From: Adenanthera pavonina
Lineage: Eukaryota > Streptophyta > Magnoliopsida > Fabales > Fabaceae
Assembly: GCA_026686845.1 (NCBI GenBank)
Contig: JAIVEN010000021.1
Coordinates: forward strand, 17,378,001-17,442,000
Direction: 5' to 3'
DNA length: 64,000 bases
Made by a program: the position numbers and the translations under genes
Notes under the pieces: generated by a model
The model's database searches: none
Told to the model about the DNA's origin: nothing
What the model saw: the letters and a program-made list of their open reading frames with translations, nothing else
Shown here: piece by piece, positions 22,797 through 31,940 of the stretch
Layout of the letters: each line of letters starts with the position of its first letter
Position numbering within the stretch: position 1 is the stretch's first letter

Positions 22797-24654
22797 TGTT
22801 AGCAAGGCTGACTTCCCAAGGGGGGGTGAATTGGGAAGATTGAAATTTTTCTGCACAAAATAAAATGGGTGAAGATAGCATAGTGTAAGGGAAGCAACGT
22901 ATAAAACAGAGCAAGCTAAAAAGTAAAGATAAGGAGAAGAAGACTCAGTGATTTATCCTGGTTCGGTCTATCCACTTGACCTACGTCCAGTCCCCAAGAC
23001 AACTCTTGAGATTTATCCACTATACAGCAAGAATTCAACGGGCTTCTTGCTAATGCCACAGTACACGAGTATGCTCTGTTTCTGGAGCTTTCTCACTCTC
23101 TCTAAGCACTTATACAATGTGCTTCCCAATCCCCTTGTGATTTTTCCTCACAAGTAAATCTATCTTCCAGATGAAGAGTAGATTGTTTACAATGATATAA
23201 CTCTCTTGAATAGAGTAGATATGAAGGTTAAAGTACAGATATTGAAGCTACAGGATAATAGCTCTTGAGAAGAAGTTTTGACAGAAATTCGGTCTATACA
23301 AGTTGGATTTGTTACTCACAACTTCAAATGATGTTATATTTATAGTTTTAGGTCTCAAATGTCCCTTAGAGACAAAATCTATCCATTGGGAAAGTTATCC
23401 AACGGTTACTCTGAAAAACTATCTGTTAACCAACCGCATTTAATGCTTCTGGCATACTGAAATTCGAATTTTGGTTGGTCAACAGACGAATTTCGAAGAA
23501 ACCGAAGGTTAAAGCTTTCAACGTTACAGCACGAAGTTCGTCTGTTCATGAAGTGAAATTCGAATTTTGAAACTTACAAAACATTTTCACAATGTGACAT
23601 ACGAATTTTCAATAAGAAAGTTTTTCGGTTAAGTGTGAACAGTGTTTTTAATTTTCTACAGTGCCTTCGAAATTCGAATTTTGGAAGCCCAAAATTCGTC
23701 TGTCCATTGAACATTCAAAGAGGCACAGTAGATCACTTTCTTCGAAATTCGAATTTTGAAAGGGTGAAATTCGTCTGTCAGAGAGACTCTTTTCAGACTA
23801 GCTTCAACATTCGAATGTTACAAGACTTGTCATTCGTATGTCAGTGTTTCATTTCAACAGACTTAAAAACATAGCTACTAAAATTAGAATTTTAATGTTC
23901 AAAGTTCGTCTGATAGAAAGCAGTTTTGAAACTTAAATTATTCTTGATCTCAGATGAACTTTAACATTGTTTCAGACGAATTTCTTCCATTTTCATAAGT
24001 TGTGATTTGTCTGAAATTCGAATTTTGAAGACTCAAAGTTCGTCTGTTTCAAAGAAGCTCCTTTCAGACTTATATGAAAATTCGAATGTTGGAAACTCAA
24101 AGTTTGTCTGTCAGAGAGCAGTTTTGAAACTTAAATTATGCTTGATCTCAGATGAACTTTAGCATTGTTTCAGATGAATTTCTTCTATTTTCTCAAGTTG
24201 TGTTTTGTCTGAAATTCGAATTTTGAAGATGTGAAGTTCGTCTGTCACTAAGAGGCTTCTTTCAGACTTGGATGAAAATTCGAAGTTTGGAGAATCAAAA
24301 TTCATCTGACAGAGAGACATCTCTTTAGACTTATTCAGTTTTAGCTCGAAATTCGAATTTCCAAAGGCGAAGTTCGAATTTCCAACATGATAATTCAGTT
24401 TAAACTTTCAAACTTCGTTTGTTTGTGGGTGTTTTTCAAATAAGTCAAGATTTAACACAAAATCAAGGTTTGAAAACATCTTTTTCTCAAATCAAAATCT
24501 TTTACCCAATCACAACTAAAACTAAAGATCCTATAAAAGATTTAACAGCAAATACTCAGAAAATCTTCACTTGAAACAACTTTGATCTCCTTTGATATCT
24601 TCAATCCGAGCTCTTGAGTGTTGGTTTGGAATCATCAAAACTCTTGATTCAACA
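22797..24654 (-). repeat. 5-prime LTR of Sirevirus element 2
   Basis: 1,858 bp, longer than its partner by about 220 bp. The extra length comes from a duplicated block of about 200 bp (copies near 23,918-24,114 and 24,115-24,230, sharing GCAGTTTTGAAACTTAAATT). The LTR contains about nine ATTCGAAT-centred motifs and at least five TTCGTCTGT motifs between 23,450 and 24,400. The TATA box on the minus strand (CTATAAATATAAC) lies at about 23,332-23,346. Confidence 0.96.
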
Positions 24655-24659
24655 AAAGA

Positions 24660-25076
24660 TACTACCTTGGAGCTTTAGACTCTTCAACTTCAAACTTGCT
24701 TTTCACTTGACTTAACTTACTTCCTTAGCCTGTTTGGAGCCTACGAACATCAATAAACTTTACTTAACCACTTAATATCATCATAGGAATCTAGATATGC
24801 ATAAGTGGCCATAACTTCTGATTTTTTGTAAACTAACTTCTATAATGAATTTATTGACCTTTCTTGACTATTTTGAACCCTAGGAACTCATTGGAGCCAT
24901 TAGAATCATCAAACTCCAACCCTAAGGTCCGCTTGCCTCCTTAGCTGAAACTTGCCCCATAAAAACCCAAGTAGAAATCCTCAATCTTTGGACCAATCTT
25001 TCATACATTCTTTGCATCATTTAACATCACAAACTCATTGCAAATGATTGTATAAATGAAACACAAAACTTAGCTT
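24660..25076 (+). repeat. Large LTR-like repeat, copy 1, third segment
   Basis: A non-coding segment between element 2 and the solo LTR. Its start (TACTACCTTGGAGC, then GACTCTTCAACTTC) resembles 62,868-62,905 in copy 2, keeping the order of the repeat. The last five bases (AGCTT) are the target duplication of the solo LTR. Confidence 0.55.
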
Positions 25077-26732
25077 TGTTGAATCAAGTGTTTTGATGAT
25101 TCCAAACCAACTATCAAGAGCTTGGAATAAAGATATCAAAGGTGCACAAAAGGTTCAAGTGAGGAAATTCTGGAGAAATCAGAGCAAGGATTCATGTAGG
25201 ATGTTTAGTAATGTTTTAATTTGAATAAAAGATTTTGAGTTGGTGAAAAAATGTTTTCAAGCCTTGATTCTATGTTAAAACATGGAATATTTGAAAAACA
25301 CCCACCAACAAACAAAGTTTGAAAGGTTTATACTGATCTGTCATCTTGGAAATTCGAACTTTGGCTTTGGAAATTCGAATTTCGTATGGAAAGTGAACAA
25401 GGCTAAAAAGAGGTCTCTCTGACAGACAAATTTTGACTTGAGAAAATTCAAATTTTGATAAGTGTCTAAAAGGAGCATTCAGTAACAGACGAACTTTAGG
25501 TTTTGAAAATTCGAATTTTAGACAAAATGTAACTTATGAAAACTAAAGAAATTCTCTGAAATTATGTCAAAGTTCATCTGAAACCAAGTTTAGATTGGAT
25601 TTCAAAATTGCTCACTAACAGACGAACTTTGCACATGAAAATTCAAATTTCAGAAACTAAGCTTATGAGTCTGTTACAATGATATGGTGACATACGAATG
25701 ACAGTATTTGTAAATTGGAATTTTGAAGTAAGTCTGAAAAAAGGTCTCTCTGACAAACGAACTTTGCACTTTGAAAATTCAAATTTTGAATTAGATGAAC
25801 TACTGTGCCTTATAAGCCAACTACGGACAGATGAATTTTGGGGTTCCAAAATTCTAATTCCGAAGGCACTGTAGTAAATTGAAAATACTGTTCACACTTA
25901 ATAGAACATCTTCAAACATGAAAATTAGTATGTCACAACATAGAAACATTTTCCAAAGATCAAAATTCAAACTTTGCTTCATGACAGACGAACTTCGAAT
26001 ATTCAACGTTGAAGTCTTTAGTCTTCAGGTTCTACGAAATTCGTCTGTTAACAAATTGAAATTCGAATTTCAGAGTGTCAGAAGTATTAAATGCGGTTGG
26101 TTAACGGATAGTTTTTTAGAGTAACTGTTAGATAACTTCTCCAACAGATAGATTGTGTCTCTAACGTATAGTTGAGACCTAAATCTATAAATATAACATC
26201 ATTTGAAGTTGTGGGTAACGATTTTAACTTTGTATATACTAAAATTCTGCCAAATCATCTACTCAAAGTCTCTTACTCTCTCACTTCAATATTTGTACTT
26301 CAACTTTCATATTTACTCTGTCTAAGAGAGTTTAATCATTGTAAATAATCTCATCTTCATCTGGAAGAAAGATTTTCTTGTGAGGGGATATCACAAGGGA
26401 TTAGGGAAGCACTTAGTAAGAGTGCATAGTGAAAGTGTGAGCTCTGGAAATAGAGCATCATCTTTGTACTGAGGCATTTGCAAGAAGCCCATTGAATTCC
26501 TGCAGAATAGTGGAAAATCTCAAGTGGTGACTTAGGGACTGGACGTAGGTCAGGTGGAGAGACCGAACCAGGATAAATATCTAAGTTTTCTTCTCTTTAC
26601 TACTACTTTTACAGTTTATTCATTTATACTCTATTTTACTATCATACTTAACTTTCTTCACCTTCTTGACATTTTGCAGAAAAATTTAATATTCCCAATT
26701 CACCCCCTCTTGGGAAGCCAACTTATCTAACA
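25077..26732 (+). mobile_element. Solo LTR of the element 2 Sirevirus family
   Basis: A 1,656-bp lone LTR starting TGTTGAATCAAG and ending TCTAACA, flanked by a perfect AGCTT duplication (25,072-25,076 and 26,733-26,737). It is the same family as element 2 in opposite orientation, including the opening block, CTATAAATATAAC TATA box (about 26,186) and the dense AAATTCGAATTT and CAGACGAA motifs. No internal sequence remains, so the element was removed by LTR-LTR recombination. Confidence 0.95.
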
Positions 26733-26737
26733 AGCTT

Positions 26738-27660
26738 CACAACCATGCTTTGGCCGAGACTTAAGGACCATGAGAGGAGAAAGAAAAATGCTCAAAACCC
26801 TAGTTAAATAAAAGGAAAAGGATGCTAGAAGAGATTGGAGAAGGGAACCATACCTTTAGACCTTTCCTTCTTGTCTTCTGCTTCCTTCCCTTCTTCTTCC
26901 TTTCCTTCTTCCCTCCCACTCTATCAGCATTCTCTCTCTCCCTCTTTCTCCAACCTTGCCCCCTATTTGGCGCAAATGAGCAAATAGGAACGAGGGGTCT
27001 TGGGTATTTATAAAAAGAATAGAGTGATTTTGACCCTCGGATTAAACTTTGATCTAATGGCTTATGATTATTCTCCATTTGTTTATGCAATTTCCCTCTT
27101 TTACCCTTAGATATTTTGGCCATTGTGAGAGAGGTAGGAGAAGGCAATTTTGTCTTTAAAATTTTGGTCCCATAGGGGAAAAGAGATAATTTACCAATTT
27201 GCCATTTTATAGATCCATTTGGCTCTGGTTTATATATTTTTATCTGGGTTTTATATTATATCCTGTATTCTTTCTATATACTTTATCTATGGAGTCTACT
27301 ACATTTTTCTCTTTACTTTTTCATATGGGGTCCACTTGTCTTTATTTCTTACTATTCATCTTACTCATATATTGCTATAATTGTAACTTTAGGCCCACAT
27401 ATTCTATATCTTGTGTATTTCTATTATGGATTGGAGTAATAAAATATTATTTTCTCTTTCCACCTTAAAAAATATCATTTTGCCCTTACTTTTAGCAAAA
27501 TGACTATTTTACCCTTTTGGGCTTTTTTATTCTTTTATGCTGCTTTAGGCCTGTCATCCTATGTATTTAGGCCTTTATCCATCCCTAGGCAATGCGAATC
27601 ATTTCAAAATAATTTCATTGCATTTCTCAACATTTCCTAATCATCCAATGCATATGAAAA
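26738..27660 (+). repeat. Large LTR-like repeat, copy 1, fourth segment
   Basis: A pyrimidine-rich block (CTTCCTTCCCTTCTTC-like, 26,860-26,960) follows a CATACCTTTAG motif, as in copy 2 at 63,540-63,640. AT-rich sequence follows. Open frames at 26,800-27,147 (-) and 27,199-27,468 (+) are low-complexity translations of this repeat. The right boundary is approximate. Confidence 0.5.
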
Positions 27661-28143
27661 TATGGATGTTAGAATATGTCCAATAAGTTTGTTTCTGGAA
27701 AAGGTGAAATTGTTTTTTTTTTCATCATGAACTTGTTTTTATGCTAAAGATCATTGGAGGAAATCTTTGTAGTGGGTTCAAAGAAGAAAATGATTTGCCA
27801 ATAGAGAATGCTTTCTGTTATGAATTTAGATCTATCAAAGAGAAATCAATGCTCTGTATAGTTTTAGCACGGACGCTTGAATGTTTGAAATTGTGGATTG
27901 GCCTTTTTTAGAATGTGTATGAAAGTAGGAAATTGATTGATGATTCTCTCTTTTAAATATAGCCTGGAATATCTTTTGATTCCATGGATTTAGTTAATTT
28001 TTCTAATTACATAGTTGGGTAGATTTCATTATAAAATCGTCTATGTGGGATCTAGTATCTCTTTTGGGTGATAAATGATAAATGTGTGGGATTTAAATAT
28101 CTCCTCTAGTTATACTCAAATTTAATTAAATTATTTTCTAATA
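27661..28143. other. Spacer with left copy of an imperfect direct repeat
   Basis: No gene seen. Positions about 28,043-28,126 (starting ATGTGGGATCTAGTATC) recur at about 28,470-28,553, on the far side of the MITE. Confidence 0.5.
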
Positions 28144-28145
28144 TA

Positions 28146-28444
28146 CTCCCTCTAGTCACATTTATAAGATGTTGTTAACTGATGCACAGATATTAATAAG
28201 AGTTAGTTATATTTTCAAGTTACAAAAATTAGCATAAGTTTCAATTTTATCTCTACTCCTCATTCAAGTAGTAATAAACTAATAATTATGTGGGAAAAGA
28301 GAGTATGTTAAAGTGAGGAACAATTTACAAAAGAATAGAGTTAGAGGGTAAAGTAGGAAATTATATGAAAATCTGACACTACACTTTATAAATAGAACCA
28401 AATAAATCTTCTGGATAACACCTTAAAAATAGGATCAGATAGAG
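28146..28444. mobile_element. Stowaway-like MITE
   Basis: About 299 bp, with left end CTCCCTCTAGTCACATTTAT and right end (reverse complement) CTCTATCTGATCCTATTTTT. The first and last ~23 bp match at about two thirds of positions and carry the CTCCCTC-type Stowaway signature. It is flanked by TA on both sides (28,144-28,145 and 28,445-28,446), the Tc1/mariner target duplication. It has no coding capacity. Confidence 0.75.
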
Positions 28445-28446
28445 TA

Positions 28447-28918
28447 AATTTTTTCTTTAAAAAATTGCCATGTGGGATCTTGTGTATCCTCTGGGTGATA
28501 AATAGTATTTGTGTGAGATATAAATATCTCCTCTAGTTTATATTTAAATTTAAATGAGTTCATTCATAATTATGAATTTTTCAAAATTGATCAATGGTGA
28601 TGATAATAAAAATTGAAATTATTACAAATAAATAAGTCGAGTGTGACTTTTGAAAACCAAAGTGGTTTCTCGGGTCATCTCCAAGGAAATCTTTTCAGAC
28701 AACAATATAATGCTTGGAGGTTACTTTTAAGGCAAAGGATATTCAAAAGATGACCTACTTTTGGAAACCCCACAATTTCCTAAAACTGAAAATAATAAAT
28801 TTAAGAAAAGAAGAAGTTCTAAACTAATACAAATAAAAGTTTCATAAATAAATAAGACACGAAAACTTGCATTCTTTTTTAAATTAAAGTTTTCATTGAA
28901 GAAACTTCATGCTTCAAG
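28447..28918. other. AT-rich spacer with right copy of the direct repeat
   Basis: Contains the second copy (about 28,470-28,553) of the direct repeat seen at 28,043. No coding or RNA gene is recognised. Confidence 0.4.
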
Positions 28919-28932
28919 ATAGATAAGGTTTT

Positions 28933-29069
28933 GCCAATAGCCTAATAGCTTAGTGGCACCAATACTCCCTTAATGGAGAGAGGCCATGGGATAAAGTCCC
29001 ACCCATGACAAATTGTTATCTTAGGTGGGTGGGTGAGTGTGTATTTATAATTGTTCTCGATTAAAAAAT
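28933..29069 (+). mobile_element. SINE insertion with 14-bp target duplication
   Basis: A 137-bp insertion flanked by perfect direct repeats ATAGATAAGGTTTT (28,919-28,932 and 29,070-29,083). Near the 5-prime end TAGCTTAGTGG resembles a tRNA-type A box. CATGGGATAAAGTCCC, about 45 bp further on, resembles a decayed B box (the consensus has GGTTCGA before the pyrimidine run). The 3-prime end is AT-rich and finishes in a short A run. This is the structure of a tRNA-derived plant SINE; family name not assigned. Confidence 0.75.
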
Positions 29070-29083
29070 ATAGATAAGGTTTT

Positions 29084-30490
29084 CAAAAAGGATTAAATTT
29101 ATATATATATTTTTTTATATGTTTTTCATATTATTCTCTAATTAAAATTTAACATATAGGCTTTTTAAAATTTTTTAAGTTTAAGAAGTTAATACTTTTA
29201 ATATATAATTAATGACTAAATCTACAATGTATTAAAAAAATAATTCACATGTTCACTTATAATTAGAAAACAATATGAAAAGCACATAAGGAAAAACATA
29301 TAAATATTTTTCTTTCGAAGATCATAAAAAAAGAAAATAAATAAGAATACAAGAAATAAATACAAAAAAAGGAATTCGCAATCAATACTAATAATGATTT
29401 TATAAATAAATAAATGAAAACTTAAAAAGAAAGGTTCAAATTAATAAATTAATAATAGACAAGAAAAATTATGAATGAAATTAACTTCAATAAAAAATAA
29501 ATAAGCAAAAAATACAAAAATAAAAAAAATAGAAAAAGAAAATGATGAGATTAAGAAAGTGAAATGATATTAACTTTTATAAATTAAAATACACCAACCA
29601 AACTCAGAAAATTTTTTTGTTGGTTGAAGACAAATAAATTTTTTACTATCTTGATCTTTCCAAATGAAAAATATATTTTCTTTAAAAGACACTAACCCAC
29701 ATACACACATTTTTGCCCTCAAATTATATGAATTTTAATCCCTATTACAGGTATATAGGTCCCAAACTCTTATTCAATGTTAAGTCTACCCTTGTAAATA
29801 AATAAATATTTTTTTATTTTATTTTCTTAATTTTCTTAATTTTTAACTTCTAATTCCTTTTCTTTTTACCCTTATTTTTGCATGTGAATAATTAAAAGAT
29901 AATCAAAATACTTTTAAAAACATATTAATTTACACAATCAACTTAAGTTAATTATTCTTAGGAATGAGTGTCGTAAATTGTCTAATACATTCCTCACGTA
30001 CAATCGACTTCCGAATTCATCTTTGTTTACATATTCCATCCTTTTTCTTCTTACAAGATTAAGTTTCCAAGATTTTCTTTAAAATTTTGGTTGCGACTCC
30101 TTATAAATCGATTTTCTTTCAAATATCCAATTTCTTCTCTTTTTACTTTTTACCACGCCCTCCATATCGTATTTCCGTATTTCCTAGTAAGACATGAGTT
30201 GAATTAGTTTTTAAAAAAAAAAGCTATATTAATTTATGTTAAAAAATTTAAAAAAATACCATTGATGTGTTATGTTGTGAAAATCTCAACCCATTAAAAA
30301 AAAAAAAAAACCAGGCTGGTTAAATCTAATCAATTTTCTATACAACCTGTAAATTGCCAGTTTGTTTGGTCTGAGTTAGCCTGTGTTACTAGATCTACGC
30401 ATATCACCAGATGCGGTCTGTGTGTGGCTTACATGATAGTTGCTTGGTTACTCACCATCAGAAGGTGGTAACGGTCATCCCATGCTATGA
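29084..30490. other. Very AT-rich spacer
   Basis: Long A- and T-runs with no gene or repeat structure that I can support. The last part (30,380-30,490) is less AT-rich but unrecognised. Confidence 0.4.
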
Positions 30491-31140
30491 CACACGTGGG
30501 GTACCAAAAGGGTGATAATTCTGTGGTGTGATGCTAGTGTGGACATTCTGGATCCCAATAGAATGATGATTTCCCTATTCGAAAGTTTGGGTGTAGGAGT
30601 TTGGACTTCTAAGGCCCAAGAGGGAATTGTTAGGTTCAAGTTCTCGGCCTACTTTTATGATGCAAATAAGAGAAATTCATTTACTGGGCCCATGCGTGAT
30701 GGGTTGAGGATTTTTCACTTCTTACATCATGCCATGCCGAATATATTTGGGATTATATTCTTTATTATTGGGGTCCAAAATAGTAAAGTTGTGTCAAAAT
30801 AGAAGATCTTGTTCTTTCATTAAAAAATTAAAAAAAAAAGAAGAAGAAGAAGATCTTACATGTATTTTGGCAAATCTTTTTCTCAATTAAATTTTAACAT
30901 CTTCAAACAAGGTAGCTGAGGGCTTGCCGAGCACTTTGATTGTGCTATACAATGGAATCTTACCCCGATCCCGCTTTTTGTGTTTAGTTCTGTATGTTCA
31001 TCTTTTTTGTGGTTAGTTCTGTATGTTGTACTAGTTTTAATAGGAATGATTCTGATATGATTCCTTCTTAATTTGTTGTATTTTATTTTATTTTATTTTA
31101 TGTATTAATATAATATATTTTTCTGACCAAGAAAAAAGAG
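30491..31140 (+). other. Unassigned stretch, possible LINE 3-prime tail
   Basis: A 96-codon frame (30,512-30,802) has no recognisable domain. Positions about 30,900-31,135 (TTAGTTCTGTATGTT repeated, a (TTTTA)n run near 31,080-31,100, then TATTAATATAATATATTTTTCTG) look like the 3-prime end of a plant L1-type LINE, but no coding part is recognisable and no target duplication was found. Confidence 0.3.
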
Positions 31141-31180
31141 TTTAAATAATAATATTTTACATTTATGAAATATAACTTTT

Positions 31181-31940
31181 AGACTTGATTGATTGATTTT
31201 TTTGGCCAATTTAGACTTGATTGATTTTTTTGGCCAATGGAGTTTGGTTGACGTTACTCGTTTGTTGTGTCTATCTGCTATTTTAGATCAAGGGATGGGG
31301 CAAACGGGTTCGGCTGTCAACTTCCTCACTTGGTAATCCTTGTTTCTGAGTCTCTCCTCCTTCCCCTGAGATCAGAACGAGAGCGTCAGCATCTCCCTTC
31401 CTGTACTCAGCGTATTGGCCGCCGTTCACAGTTATCCCATCTACTTGATGTCTAGTTCTCATGTCATTCGTAACTTTAGAACCTAACAGACAATACATTA
31501 TAGAGGGTTTCTTTGACTTGCAGAAAAATTCTATTTGCTTGTAATCTTTAGTTTTTTCTTTTTTAAGTTTGCTTGTGCTCCAAATCAAAATCTTGTTTAT
31601 CTTAGACTCGTTGATGGTGGAGCTTGTTTCTAAGCCACATATTTCCTTTATATTTTATTTAAAAATTCTTTTTGTTTACAATAGAACGAAATTAGAACTA
31701 CGTTAGTTTGTGTATGATTTCTGTCTCTTAATGAAGGTCTGATCTTATGTTTTGTGATTTACGCGTTAATCCGAAGTTTGTTGATCACTTGATCGCATGG
31801 ATAACGGGATAATTATAACAGAAAGGCTTTTTTTTGGCAATAATGGAGCTAACTTTATTTTCCAAAGATATTATCTTTCTTGTATACATAAAAGCTGCAA
31901 CCGTGATCTTGTCATGTCCATTCTTTTGTAGTCAATAGAC
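31181..31940 (+). promoter_or_regulatory. Probable promoter and leader of the BCKDH E1-beta gene
   Basis: A partially duplicated block (AGACTTGATTGATT at about 31,181 and 31,213) places two CCAAT boxes at 31,206-31,210 and 31,234-31,238. A less AT-rich stretch follows (31,290-31,460). A CTTTTGTAG acceptor-like site at 31,930, ten bases before the ATG, suggests a leader intron; the donor might be the GGTAATCC near 31,333, but this is not proven. Transcript start unknown. Confidence 0.4.

Larger units (their letters stand above)
12679..24654 (-). mobile_element. Sirevirus-type Ty1/copia element 2, full length, young
   Basis: A 12.0-kb element on the minus strand with a perfect 5-bp target duplication AAAGA (12,674-12,678 and 24,655-24,659). 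Order on its own strand: 5-prime LTR 22,797-24,654, primer site, gag, second zinc-finger segment, pol, motif-rich spacer, env-like ORF, purine tracts, 3-prime LTR 12,679-14,312. Over the first 650 aligned LTR bases I count about 19 mismatches, roughly 3 percent, far fewer than in element 1. Coding regions are long, but each carries at least one break, so the copy is not autonomous as it stands. Confidence 0.97.

Noticed and set aside
23450..24400. CRISPR-like direct repeats
   Set aside because: Short motifs at irregular spacing within a eukaryotic LTR; no constant repeat/spacer structure and no Cas genes.
26800..27468. Open frames of 115 codons (-) and 89 codons (+)
   Set aside because: Both are low-complexity translations of the pyrimidine-rich and AT-rich end of the large repeat, with no domain and no gene-like context.
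30512..30802. 96-codon ORF
   Set aside because: No recognisable domain, no splice or promoter context; possibly part of an old transposon. Not called as a gene.
31267..31588. Overlapping ORFs on both strands before BCKDHB
   Set aside because: They lie in the probable promoter/leader and have no domain; the real start is the ATG at 31,941 that begins the presequence.
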